From Cheiracanthium punctorium (Eukaryota > Arthropoda > Arachnida > Araneae > Cheiracanthiidae), in assembly GCA_038373885.1 (NCBI GenBank), contig JAWZYV010012393.1, positions 119,905 through 183,904 on the forward strand: 64,000 bases of DNA. Reading direction: 5' to 3'. Of the stretch, positions 35,077-46,680 are shown piece by piece (position 1 is the first letter of the stretch; each line of letters begins with the position of its first letter). Both the position numbers and the translations under genes were made by a program. Below the pieces are notes generated by a model, which did no database searches, was not told the DNA's origin, and worked only from the letters and a program-made list of their open reading frames with translations.

Positions 35077-35137
35077 TGCTAACGAACACAGAACGATCTG
35101 CTAACGAACACAGAACGATCTGCTAACGAACACGATG
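35075..35137 (+). repeat. 22-bp tandem repeat, three units
   Basis: TCTGCTAACGAACACAGAACG plus A repeats twice fully and once partly. Confidence 0.85.
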
Positions 35138-35572
35138 AATATTACATTCATCTGCTGTGCTACACACATGCACAGTAGCTAGATTAAAAAACAACTATTA
35201 CGCATGCCCGAAAGTGCAAGAAATTTCGCATCTTTCAATAGTTCTAAATTATCCAATTTACAATATTTGACGCATTATAATTCCTCCCAAAAAAACGTCG
35301 CCAAGCTCTACACATATCTTTATGGTTGCCAGTCAAACTACCATCGGCAGGCTACTTTACTAACGTTGAACATCGCTCACGATGTCGCCAGAACCAAGGG
35401 GCACCGGATACGGAACATAGGCCAAATAATAATAGAAAATATACACGATGTACACTTAATATAATATATACGTATAAATACAATCAAAAAATAAATATTA
35501 ATACATTATTACTGTTTTTCATCATAAAATAATTCAATTTGTTCTATTTATGTGTGATTTAAACCGTGAACA
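35138..35572. other. Helitron 1 upstream leader
   Basis: No feature other than AT-rich sequence with weak open frames (35204-35532). It lies just before the RepHel start codon and may hold its promoter, but no element is clear. Confidence 0.3.
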
Positions 35573-35612
35573 ATGCCAAAAAGACGCAAAGAGGCTTCTT
35601 TGGGCAGGAAAA

Positions 35613-36726
35613 GGTTGAATCCTACTTTAGGACCCCCACTCTCGCCAACGCGATGATAAATATTAATATACAGATGCCATTACCATTTTTTGTATTTATA
35701 TTGCAGCCATACGGCAAAGGGTTTATTCGCAAATTTCTCTCAGTAATCAATCGGTATTCCAGTTGATTTTGCACGTGATCAGTCATGAGTTTTGATCTTT
35801 GATAAGGCCGTTGCCTACGAAATGCTCATAATATGTAGTATTAAGTAGGTAACGATAAGGTTTAGTATCCTTTTACGCATTCTCGAACTTTGTTTAGAAA
35901 AATTCTATTGGCTTTTACCCAGTAAAGTATAATTTCGCAAACACTGGATGCTAAATTTCTGTTGTATTTTCATATCGGTACGTATTAATAGGAGCAGACG
36001 ATTTCAACTCATTGATATTAGCATTGTCAAGCACAAATAAATCTGATAAAGGAAATTTGGTTGCTAGGGTATCTTTAAATATTCGTGATTAAAGTATACA
36101 TATGTATTTTTTATTTAATGCATTAATGATATAATTTAATATCACGGACATAAACATTTCTGGCATCTGAAAATTGGTTGCTAGGACAATTTTAAATGTT
36201 AATATTTTATATTTTAAAGACGTATTTTTGTTCTTTTAAAGTTTTTTGTTCTCATTGTTCTTTTTTTCTTTCTTCCTTTTTTTTCTTTGCCAATTTTTTT
36301 TTAAATCATTGCATAATTAGTTCTTTTGTTAATTATTTTAACATTCTGATTCCATTTCCTAAAATTGTTGCAATTCAACCTACTTCATTGGTTAAAATAG
36401 AGTAAAAATTCAGGAATCCGCTTTTAATAAAGGAAATACATATAAATTTAAAGAATCTGCTCATAAATCCTTGTCAAATGAAGTCATTTGGAAGTACATC
36501 ATTACATTTATTTTAGTTGACAAATAATGTATTTTTAATAATTGTCTTTAAATTCCGTATTTGGTGCGTTTAATGCTGAATTCTTCACATCCATTTCATC
36601 CAGTTTCTCTGGGAAGCGTTGAAACCTGTGCGCATGCTTGATCACGGACTACTGACAGGAAAGCTCGCCAAAACGCGGCGATTTTTTACGTTGGCGAAAG
36701 TGGGGGTCCTAAAGTAGGAATCAACC
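35613..36726. mobile_element. GGTTGATTCC-family TIR element inside the RepHel start
   Basis: The ends are GGTTGAATCCTACTTTAGGA and, reversed, GGTTGATTCCTACTTTAGGA, continuing CCCCCACT and TCGCCAAC (about 37 bp, two mismatches). They are flanked by a perfect 8-bp duplication CAGGAAAA (35605-35612 and 36727-36734). It splits the Helitron coding region after codon 13. The 1.1 kb interior is AT-rich without a transposase. Confidence 0.85.
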
Positions 36727-37816
36727 CAGGAAAACACGTAGAACTGCAGGCAAGCGAAATATAAGAGCCCAAAGGACTGAAGAACAGCAGCAGCAAGATA
36801 ATACTAATGTGCGTGTGCGCATGGCTCAATTGAGTCAAGCAGAATCAGAAGATGCACGATCTGAACGAAATGAACAAAGAAGATTAGAACAAAGACAAGC
36901 ACGCTATTTTATAGTTAGCAGACTCAGAGCAAATGAACAACACCGCAAACAGGTACATCGATCATTTACATCTGCTTCATTCCTGCGCCTATGAACCCGA
37001 TGTTCAATATTATGCTCATTCAAAAGTAGTAATTGGTGCTATGGAGAAGGAATGTCCGCATTGTAATGCTCTTAAATTTAAAAATGAGCCAGCCGGAATG
37101 TGTTGCGCGTCCGGAAAGGTGCAGCTGCCTATAATTCAAACACCACCTGAGCCATTGAACGGTTTACTTATCGGCACTGATCTAGATTCCAACCTGTTCC
37201 TAAAGTCAATTCGAACATTCAATTCATGTTTCCAAATGACTTCGTTCGGAGCAACAGAAATAGTTAAAAATAGCGCTGTAAATGGTCAACAATTCAATTC
37301 AACATTTAAAATCAAAGGCCAAATTTATCACAAAGTGGGTTCATTGCTGCCAAAGCCAAACGAACCACATAAATTTTTACAAATTTGCTTTATGGGTGGT
37401 GAGGATGCACGCGTGGATGCACGTTGCGGCTACAATAACCTTAATTCAGTTTTTGCAAGACGTATCGTCAGCGAGCTGGATGCTCTATTAAATGAACACA
37501 ATGAATTGTTGAAATTATTCAAATCACACATGCACAAATTACAAAGTGATAATCATGCTATTATCATCAATCCTGATAAAACATCTGCTGGAGAGCATAT
37601 TCGTAGATTTAACGCACCTATTGTTGACGACGTTGCTGGAATCATGGTTGGCGATTGTACAGCTACACGAGAAATTGTGATTCGTAGAAGAAGTAATAAT
37701 CTCCAGTTCATTGCTGATACACACCGTTCATATGACGTTCTCCAATATCCACTAAAATTCTGGAAGGGACAAGACGGGCATTGCATAAATATTAAACAAC
37801 GAGATCCCACAACAGG

Positions 37817-39108
37817 TACTATATTCATTATGAACTTGATCATTACACATTTACCAAAAACTTAATTTATTAATCGTAATTCATTAAACTTAACTATTGC
37901 TAATTATTAATTAGTATTTGTTTTTATTCATATACTAGCTGAAGTACCCGTCCTCGACGGGTTAGTGAATGAAAATTTCCAAAAAGCAAGAACTTTCGTC
38001 AGTATTGTAGGAGTACACAGAATGGATGTAGTATGTTGCCAAGGTAAAGAAAGCGAAGTTATAATTTTCATGTATTGTTAAAATATTACAGGTTAGAGAG
38101 TAACTAAGTAATATCATTTCATTCGCTTTAGTCGTAATTATATGATGCGCGAACGAATATTTACGCATATTGAAATAATTTTCTCAAAATCTCAAAATTT
38201 AATCAACATTTTTGAAAAATTGGAAGCCTAGAATTTAAGTTGACTGACAACCTATCATGTCACCCAAATTTGTTTCATTCCCTGCAGTCTTTATTTCGTG
38301 ATGCTGGAACAAATTTTCAGCATTTTAAAACGATTTTCGAAAAATCTCAAAATGTGAGCAAAATATTTTTAAAATTCAACGCCTATAAATTAAGATTAGC
38401 AACTACCTATCATATCACTCAATTTCGTATCATTCGTATTAGTCGTTATTACGTGATATTTGAAGAAATATAAACGTATTTTGAGAGAATTTTCACAAAA
38501 TCTCAAAATCTAATAAAAATGTTTAAAAAATTGGACTCCTATAGTTTATGTTGAGCAACCATCTATCGTGTGACCAAATTTCATATGATTCGCTTTAGTC
38601 GTTATTACGTAATACGGGAACAAAGATTCACTCAGTTTTAAACGATTTTCACAAAATCTCGAAATCTGATGGATTTTTTTTAATTAGATGCTTATAGTTT
38701 AAGGTGAGTGACCACCTATCATTTCACCAAATATCATTTTTTCACCTTTGCAGTTATTACGTGATGTGCGAACACAAATTTACGCAGTTTGAAATGATTT
38801 TCGAAAAATTTCAAAATCTAATCAAGATTTTTTTTTAATTCGACGCCTATGTTTTAAGTTGAGTGACCACCTATCATGACACCAAATTTCATATCATTCG
38901 CTTCAGTCGTTTTTACGTGATGCTTAAACAAAAAAAGCGTCACGGACAGAATGACAGAATGACAGAAGGACAGAATGACAGACAGACAAACTTTTTTTTG
39001 AGGGTCGCATCGGATTCCCGGGTGCTTGAAACGGATAGAAATCGCAAAATTTTTGAATTCCAAGAAATGTACAGACAAAAGTCTAATTTTATTTATATAG
39101 ATATCATT
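37817..39108 (+). mobile_element. RTE-like retroposon inserted in RepHel, with internal tandem array
   Basis: A 1292-bp insert is flanked by ACAGG (37812-37816 and 39109-39113), and the Rep reading frame is the same on both sides. It contains CTAGCTGAAGTACCCGTCC at about 37937 and ends in AAAAGTCTAATTTTATTTAT followed by ATAGAT, the type of head and tail seen on truncated RTE-like elements. A reverse-strand copy lies at 52371-53745. There is no coding capacity. Confidence 0.65.
38100..38930 (+). repeat. 155-bp degenerate tandem array
   Basis: Six points of the array carry a variant of ATTCGCTTTAGTCGTTATTACGTGAT, at about 38120, 38276, 38430, 38590, 38745 and 38895, a steady step of about 155 bp. 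Each unit also has a TTTTC-CAAAATCTCAAAATCTAAT stretch and GAGTGACCACCTATCAT. Confidence 0.75.
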
Positions 39109-41545
39109 ACAGGAGCCGAAACAAGCAAGAACGTTAGTTCGAAGGATTTTTATGCTTATCGGTTGATGATTAGACCCGGTCAGGATAACGTCCTTTTACG
39201 ATGTCGTGAGCTTTGTCAACATTTCATGGTCGACATGTACGTGAAGATAGAGAGCGGACGATTACGGTACTTGCGATATAATCAGCAAAAGCTGCGTGCG
39301 GAAGAATACATTCACTTGCGAGATGCTATTGCCAACAACGCCGATGCCGCAGAAATTGGTAGCTCTGTCATTCTACCATCATCGTATATAGGCAGTCCAC
39401 GTCATATGCAAGAATACACACAGGATGCTCTGACTTTCGTGCGCGAATATGGACGACCATGTTTATTTATTACGTTCACGTGTAATCCAAAATGGCCGGA
39501 GATCACATCTTTGTTATTGCCTGGACAAAATGCAATACATCGTCATGACATTACAGCACGTGTGTTCAGACAAAAATTAAAGTCTTTAATAAGTTTCATT
39601 ACAAAATTACATGTATTCGGTCCCACACGTTGCTGGATGTATTCGGTTGAGTGGCAAAAGAGGGGATTACCTCATGCACACATTTTGGTTTGGTTAATCG
39701 ACAAAATCCGTCCTGAAGAAATCGATAGTATAATTTCTGCGGAAATTCCAGATCCGTCTACTGATCAATTGCTGTTTGATATTGTTACAGCAAACATGAT
39801 TCATGGCCCATGCGGTGACCTGAATCGTTCATCGCCTTGCATGGCAGATGGAAAATGCACCAAAAGTTTCCCTAAAAAGTTCACTAACGATACGATCACA
39901 AATGTTGACGGATATCCAATATATCGTCGAAGGAGTCCCGATAATGGCGGACAATCATTTACTAAAAATATCAACAACATAGATATTGACATTGACAATC
40001 GTTGGGTGGTGCCATATTCGCCTCTATTGAGCAAAACATACGACGCTCATATTAACATTGAGTTCTGCAGTTCCGTGAAGAGCATCAAATACATTTGAAA
40101 GTATGTACATAAAGGCAGTGATATAGCTGTATTTCGAGTTGAAAATACCAATAACAATGCTCCTCCAGTGAATAAAAATGATGAAATAACTCTCTATCAA
40201 ACGGGCCGATACATCAGCTCCAATGAAGCTGTTTGGCGTATCTTTGGATTCCCAATTCATGAACGGCATCCAGCAGTTATTCATTTAGCCGTCCATCTTG
40301 AGAAAGGCCAGCGCGTATATTTTACGAACAAGACAGCGATTGATCATGCTATAAATCCACCAAAAACTACACTCACCGAATTTTTTGAATTGTGTAATCG
40401 TGCGGATGCTTTTGGTGCCTTTGCACGGACATTACTCTATTCAGAAGTACCAAGTTTTTTCACATGGGCTCAAACAAAAAAACGGATGCCTCGCAAGCAA
40501 GGTACACCGATTGATGCATGTCCCGGTTTATATAAATCAAACACCTTGGGAAGGGTATTTGCAGTAAATCCAAAGCAGACTGAGTGCTTTTATCTTCGAC
40601 TGTTGTTGGTTAATGTTACCGGCCCATTGTCATTTCAAGATATACGTAAAGTGAATGGGCAACAATATCCAACGTATAAAGAAGCATGCCTTGCACTAGG
40701 CTTGCTGGAAGATGACAACCAGTGGGAATGTATGCTTGCTGAAGCAGCATTGAACTGTACGGCAAAACAAATTCGTCTACTGTTCGCTATAGTGTTGACT
40801 GCATGTTTCCCGGCCCGAGCAGAGACATTGTGGGATAGTCATAAAGATTCAATGAGTGATGATATATTGCATGAACATCGTACACGGTGCAACCATTTAA
40901 CAATACCATTCAGCGACGCTATGTACAATGAAGCATTGATTGCTATTGAGGATCTGTGCATTATCATTGCCAACTTACCATTCAGTCATTTCGGCATGCG
41001 TTCGCCAAATCGTAGTGTATCTGATTTAATAAATAATGAAATGAATAGAGAACTACAATACAATACTGCAGAAATGGCAGCGATTGTTACTCGCAATATC
41101 CCACTAATGAATGAGGAACAAAGAAGCATTTACGATCGCATTATGCTCGCAGTTTCAGCAGGGCAAGGTGGATTCTTTTTTTTGGATGCACCAGGTGGAA
41201 CTGGCAAAACATTCCTTATTTCGCTAATCCTAGCCGAAATACGATCGAATAATGGCATCGCATTGGCCGTTGCATCGTCTGTGTTAGCTAAAGGTGGGGT
41301 AACAAAAAATATTGTACACTGTTGTTTATTTTTTTTTGTAAAATTATTGTAATTGGCGATATATATAAATTTAAAGAATACATTACAATGAATTAAAAAT
41401 ACAAATGTTTGGTATTGTGTTATTTTTATATTCCAGCATCGTTCACAGAGCTCCGTGCCTCTTCCACTCATATACCACATCCTCACAAACTTACAATAAG
41501 TTAGTCATTTCTTTCTACTATTATAATCCTAGGAATAATTTATAT

Positions 41546-41574
41546 GGCAAAACAACGTTTGCCGGGTCAACTAG
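41546..41574 (+). terminator. Helitron 1 3' hairpin and CTAG end
   Basis: GGCAAA (41546-41551) pairs with TTTGCC (41558-41563), and CTAG ends at 41574. A hairpin about 10 bases before CTRR is the Helitron transposition terminator. Confidence 0.85.
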
Positions 41575-42222
41575 TCTAATATATAAAATTCTCCTGTCAC
41601 AGAGTTAGTCACCTAACTCCTCCGAAACCACTTGACCAATTTTAATAATATTTTCTATGTATATTCGTTAGGTCATAGAATAGGTTTTTAACTATGTCTC
41701 ATACCCCTAAGTCATAAGGACGGTCCACCCCAAAATGTTTAGTCCCCGAGTGCTATTCATTTCAATCAGGATTTCTGTGTAGACATTAGCGTGTCGAGTC
41801 ACTTTTCAAATGTGTTTGCCAGATAATGTGGAGAGGGGGGGGGGAAGTTAATAAAATGTTGAAAGTCGCACAAGGTTTGCAATTTTTGATAATGGATCGC
41901 TAAATGTGGTGCCAAAACGCGACAATTTATTATAAATATATTTCGCGTATAGTTAGAAAACGCCTGGCGTATATTGTAAAAGAGTTTTATTAGGCGATTT
42001 TAATATAGATTTCTATTCCGAAGAAGTGCTCTGTGGAACAAGAAAGAAAAACACGGTACACTCATGGATTATGATGTCCATTCCAAACAGTATTTAAAAT
42101 GTCTTTGCGGTATAGTTGGAATATGCCTACAGGAAGAACATGCCTGGAGGAAATTCTAAACAGTTTCAGGTGGCGATTTTAAGATTTTCGAATCCAAAGA
42201 TGTGTTTTATGGTACAAGAAAG

Positions 42223-42782
42223 AGTTGATTCCTATTTTAGCGCCCCCACTCTCGCCAACCTAAAAAATTCCCGTACTTTGGCGAGCTTTGCAGTCATGGG
42301 TCTCTGGGAGTTATGCACAAGTTTCAACGGTACATACGTATTTTCCAGGCGGTCCACCAAGACAAGCAATTTTATCACCAAGATAAATGCCGAGCACATG
42401 AAATTCTTGATGGTTTGGCATACGATTGGCAATGTATTTAAAATCTATGAAAAATGAGTTTGGCGGAAGTGACCCTCCGAGTTAATACGTAAGTACCGTT
42501 TCAACGCGCCCAAAAGAACTAGATGACAACTAAAGTAAACAAACTAGCGATAAACGCACCAGTTAAGGAAGTTGAAGACCCTTAATTATTAAAACTTCAT
42601 TAATTGGCAATCCAAAATAAATAAAATTGTAACTTCATGCTGTACTTACATGTTGTTCCAAATCGCCTTTTTAATTCTAAATTACGATTGCCACATAAAA
42701 GCAAAAAATCGTCAGGGTAACTGCATATGTTTAATGATCGCAAACCTTGGCGAGAGTCGAGGCGTTAAAGTGGGAATCAACC
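42223..42782. mobile_element. GGTTGATTCC-family TIR MITE in Helitron 2
   Basis: This is the same insert as at 31464-32021, with the same 8-bp duplication CAAGAAAG (42215-42222 and 42783-42790). The left terminal G is changed to A (AGTTGATTCC). Confidence 0.8.
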
Positions 42783-42807
42783 CAAGAAAGACAAACCGGT
42801 ACACTCA

Positions 42808-44888
42808 TGCGGATGCTTTTGGTGCCTTTGCACGGACATTACTCTATTCAGAAGTACCAAGTTTTTTCACATGGGCTCAAAAAAAAAAAAAAAAACGGAT
42901 GCCTCGCAAGCAAGGTACACCGATTGATGCATGTCCCGGTTTATATAAATCAAACACCTTGGGACGAGTATTTGCAGTAAATCCAAAGCAGACTGAGTGC
43001 TTTTATCTTCGACTGTTGTTGGTTAATGTTACCGGCCCACTGTCATTTCAAGATATACGTAAAGTGAATGGACAACAATATCCAACGTATAAAGAAGCAT
43101 GCCTTGCACTAGGCTTGCTGGAAGATGACAACCAGTGGGAATGTATGCTTGCTGAAGCAGCATTGAACTGTACGGCAAAACAAATTCGTCTACTGTTCGC
43201 TATAGTGTTGACTGCATGTTTCCCGGCCCGAGCAGAGACATTGTGGGATAGTCATAAAGATTCAATGAGTGATGATATTTTGCATGAACATCGTACACGG
43301 TGCAACGATTTAACAATACCATTCAGCGACGCTATGTACAATGAAGCATTGATTGCTATTGAGGATCTGTGCATTATCATTGCCAACTTACCACTCAGTC
43401 ATTTCGGCATGCGTTCGCCAAATCGTAGTGTATCTGATTTAATAAATAATGAAATGAATCGAGAACTACAATACAATACTGCAGAAATGGCAGCGATTAT
43501 TACTCGCAATATCCCACTAATGAATGAGGAACAAAGAAGCATTTACGATCGCATTATGCTCGCAGTTTCAGCAGGGCAAGGTGGATTCTTTTTTTTGGAT
43601 GCACCAGGTGGAACTGGCAAAACATTCCTTATTTCGCTAATCCTAGCCGAAATACGATCGAATAATGACATCGCATTGGCCGTTGCATCGTCTGGTATTG
43701 CGGCAACTTTATTGGATGGAGGCAGAACAGCTCATTCAGTATTTAAGCTACCACTAAATATTCAAAATAACCCAGATGCAATGTGCAAGATAAACAAAAC
43801 AATCGCCCATGGCCACAGTGCTGAAACAGTGTGAAATTATCATCTGGGATGAATGCACTATGGCATACAAACATTCGCTTGAGGCGTTGAACAGGACAAT
43901 GAAAGATCTTAAAAACAAGGACAAACTATTTGGCGGCACTCTGGTACTCCTTTCAGGAGATTTTAGACAAGCACTTCCCGTCATCCCACGTTCAGCGTAT
44001 GCTGATGAAATCAACGCCTGCTTAAAATCATCGCCACTGTGACGTAATGTTGAAAAATTACAACTGAAAGTAAATATGCGCGTTCAAATACTTCGAGATC
44101 TATCCGCTGAGGCATTCTCAAAACAGCTGTTAAATATCGGCGATGGAAAAGTTACTGTAGATGAAACTGGATGTATAAAATTACCGGCCGATTTCTGCAC
44201 AATTACTGATTCGCAAGATGCTCTCATTGACCAGATATTTCCCGATGTACATACACAATATATTAATCATGAGTGGCTGGCAGAAAGAGCAATTTTAGCA
44301 GCAAAAAATGTCGACGTCAACGAACTGAATCTTAAAATACAACATTTATTGCCAGGGGAGTTAGTGTCATACAAATCTATTGATACAGTTTGCGATGCCA
44401 CCGAAGGTGTGAATTATCCAGCAGAGTTTTTAAACTCATTAGATTTACCAGGCATGCCGCCGCATAACTTACAACTGAAGGTTGGATCTCCGGTTATTTT
44501 GCTTCGTAATTTGAACCCACCACGGCTGTGTAACGGCACGCGATTAGTTATTAAAAAACTAATGAAAAATGTTGTCGAAGCTGTCATTTTAAATGGCAAA
44601 TTTCGAGGTGAAAATATATTACTACCACGGATCCCTATTATACCCACGGATGTGCCAATTCAATTTAAACGTCTTCAATTTCCAATAAGATTGGCATTTG
44701 CAATGACTATCAATAAGTCTCAAGGCCAAACTATGTCTGTTTGTGGCTTAGATTTGAGAACACCATGTTTTTCACACGGACAATTATACGTGGCTTGCTC
44801 TCGAGTGGGCAAACCATCCAGTTTGTTTGTGTTAGCTAAAGGTGGGGTAACAAAAAATATTGTATACTCTATTCCGTTAAGAGATTGA
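42808..44888 (+). pseudogene. Helitron PIF1-type helicase half, two lesions
   Basis: The fragment begins inside the protein at DAFGAFARTLLYSEVPSF, fused to upstream non-coding DNA. Walker A (GGTGKT, about 43606) is present. A one-base shift near 43808 moves reading to MATVLKQCEIIIWDECTMAY (Walker B region) and GDFRQALPV. A TGA at 44040-44042 replaces the usual Trp codon in SSPL-RNVEKLQL. The same frame then continues to TINKSQGQT (a conserved helicase motif) and the end VLAKGGVTKNIVYSIPLRD, stop at 44888. An A-run at about 42880 is 9 bases longer than in Helitron 1 and adds lysines in frame. Helicase motifs are all present but the reading is broken. Confidence 0.88.
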
Positions 44889-45110
44889 TTTTATTTTTTT
44901 TTGTAAAATTATTGTAATTAGCGATATATATAAATTTAAAGAATACATTACAATGAATTAAAAATACAAATGTTTGGTATTGTGTTATTTTTATATTGCA
45001 GCATCGTTCACAGAGCTCCGTGCCTCTTCCACTCATATACCACATCCTCACAAACTTACAATAAGTTAGTCATTTCTTTCTACTAAAATAATCCTAGGAA
45101 TAATTTATAT

Positions 45111-45139
45111 GGCAAAACAACGTTTGCCGGGTCAGCTAG
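45111..45139 (+). terminator. Helitron 2 3' hairpin and CTAG end
   Basis: GGCAAA/TTTGCC stem at 45111-45128 and CTAG at 45136-45139, followed by T. Confidence 0.85.
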
Positions 45140-45140
45140 T

Positions 45141-45884
45141 ACTTTAATAAAAACTGATTGAACTACTTACATACGCTCTTAAAAAGCCTAATGACACATA
45201 ATATTTGTTTAATGTAATACTAAGTGTTTGAGTTATTTAAATATAATACTGGGTTCAATGATTTTCATAGTAAAGTTAATTGAATTATTTGGTGAAATTT
45301 AATTAATTATTTTTTTGAATTCGTGCTCCGTTGAATTAAATAATTCGGATGGAAGATTCAAATGCCTTATTTATTGTATTACGTTTTCCTGCTAATTGAA
45401 CTATAGTATTTAATTACATTAGCTAAGTACTCTTTTTTGTCTTATATCAAATGTCTGAAAATTCAAATATTGAGTTTTTTCATCCATATACTAGTTTAAA
45501 TTTTTTTATTTTTCATAAAAAGTTTAGATGCTAAAATATATTAAACGATTCCATTTCATCAAGAATTATTTTTCTTTTGATTAAGGAAAAACGAGGTTTT
45601 AAATTTAAATAATTTTTTGAAGTAAGAAATATTTTTTGACAAGATTTAATATCAAGCTCGCTTAAAAAATTCATTTTAATTTGAAGTGTGCATAAAATTT
45701 CCTTCAATCGCGTAAATTCAAATAATAGATTTCACATCTACACTTTAATAAATACCAAAGCCACAAAAATTATGCTTGGAATTCACTTGCAACTACTGCA
45801 TTATTTTTACAATAAATTAACAATTATTTTTTTAATAAATCAGCTAATCGTCCGTCGTGGTCTTGTGTCTTCCTCAAAAAATGC
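45141..45884. other. Non-coding AT-rich stretch
   Basis: No gene or repeat recognised. Short frames around 45688-45921 have no motif. Confidence 0.4.
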
Positions 45885-46420
45885 CCCAAAAGTTGACAAA
45901 CTTGGTAACTTTCGTCGATAAATCGCCAAGTACGACACAAAAAGTGTTTTGAAAAATGAACTCAGCTTGGCGATATTTTCATTACTTTCGTGCTCTAACT
46001 ACCGTAATCATACATCGATTACCATGAAATTTATGTATTATTCCTATTTACAATAGAGCACATATGTTATTCCATGTGCCCTATTAAAAAAGGGTGCATG
46101 TTTACAATTCTTTTACAGAAGCATCCAAAAGAATTTCAGTAGATTATGCTCTATGGGTAATCATTTTTTAAAGCGTATTTTAGAATTATTTGGCTATTTG
46201 AAACAAAACAAAATTCATATATGTTATATATAAAGACTACAAAATAATGCTCTGCGTTGAAAATAGTGTTTGTATCACTTACAATTCTTCTATAGGAGCA
46301 CTCAACAGAATTCTAGTATATTGCGGTCTATTTTGTTATTTAGAGACATTCATCCATTTCAAACACAATGCAATAAGTATACGTTTATAAGAGTTATCCT
46401 TAAGTTAAAAAATGGAAATA
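45885..46420 (+). repeat. Strongly diverged composite-repeat fragment
   Basis: GAACTCAGCTTGGCGATATT, TTCATCCATTTCAAACACAATG, ATTACGCTC-like and ACAGAAGCATCCAAAAGAATTTC words match the unique middle of the composite repeats at 6-12.7 kb, but with many changes, so this copy is old. Confidence 0.5.
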
Positions 46421-46607
46421 AATCTAAAATTCTTTTATAGGGTCTCGCACAACATTAAATTAAAAATGATATACAGCTTTTTAAAAAAATACATTATCTC
46501 TAAAATGTCTCTGATCGGTGTAGGTACTGGGCTCTAGTCTACACCGTGGCTATCGATCTGGAGTTTTGAACGGTTATCTACAGATGTAACATCAGTTTGT
46601 GTTAGAA

Positions 46608-46680
46608 ACCCTTAAAAGGTCCTCCATCCCAGGAGTCCCCAGTTAGGCCGATAGCCTTTGCGTAGCTTTGCCTTAACCAC
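46608..46680 (+). repeat. Dispersed repeat interrupted by the LTR element
   Basis: CCCTTAAAAGG..., GGC[C/T]GATAGCCTT and CTTAACCAC match 62581-62640. The LTR retrotransposon starts directly after the shared AACCAC, so it inserted into this repeat. Confidence 0.45.

Larger units (their letters stand above)
35573..41352 (+). pseudogene. Helitron RepHel protein, multiply interrupted
   Basis: Coding starts with MPKRRKEASLGRK (35573-35612), is interrupted by a TIR element, and resumes in frame at 36735. A frameshift lies near 36985. A Helitron_like_N region follows (36990-37816), then a retroposon insertion. After it, in the same frame, the Rep domain continues from 39109 with the HUH motif PHAH at 39673-39681 and SVEWQKRGLPHAHILVW. 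The two-tyrosine motif reads Y-I-stop-K-Y, with TGA at 40096-40098. A PIF1-type helicase starts with Walker A GGTGKT (41194-41211). Just after it, at 41280/41281, about 1135 bp are missing relative to Helitron 2, joining VASS to the last residues VLAKGGVTKNIV. Rep nicks and joins DNA ends and the helicase unwinds in rolling-circle transposition. This copy can do neither. Confidence 0.88.
30814..41574 (+). mobile_element. Helitron 1 (Rep-containing, helicase-deleted)
   Basis: The 5' end is TCTAATATATAAAATTCTCC preceded by A (30813). The 3' end has a GGCAAA...TTTGCC hairpin (41546-41563) and CTAG (41571-41574) followed by T, which is the canonical Helitron A|TC...CTRR|T layout. The coding part (35573-41352) is Helitron RepHel. 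The length is inflated by several insertions: a MITE at 31464-32021, low-complexity and minisatellite DNA at 32.3-35.1 kb, a TIR element at 35613-36726 and a retroposon at 37817-39108. Most of the helicase is deleted. Helitron 2 follows with no base in between. Confidence 0.88.
41575..45139 (+). mobile_element. Helitron 2 (Rep-deleted, helicase retained)
   Basis: It begins TCTAATATATAAAATTCTCC directly after CTAG of Helitron 1 and ends with the same hairpin (45111-45128) and CTAG (45136-45139) followed by T. Its first 1.2 kb matches Helitron 1 closely, including a MITE at the same site. It then jumps from the position equal to 32047 to that equal to 40402 in Helitron 1, losing the whole Rep half and all insertions there. 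The remaining helicase part is about 98% identical to Helitron 1 by eye. Confidence 0.88.

Noticed and set aside
38863..39108. Upstream extension of the Rep reading frame (TEGQNDRQTNF-like)
   Set aside because: This part is translated retroposon tail. The Rep domain resumes only after the ACAGG duplication at 39109-39113.
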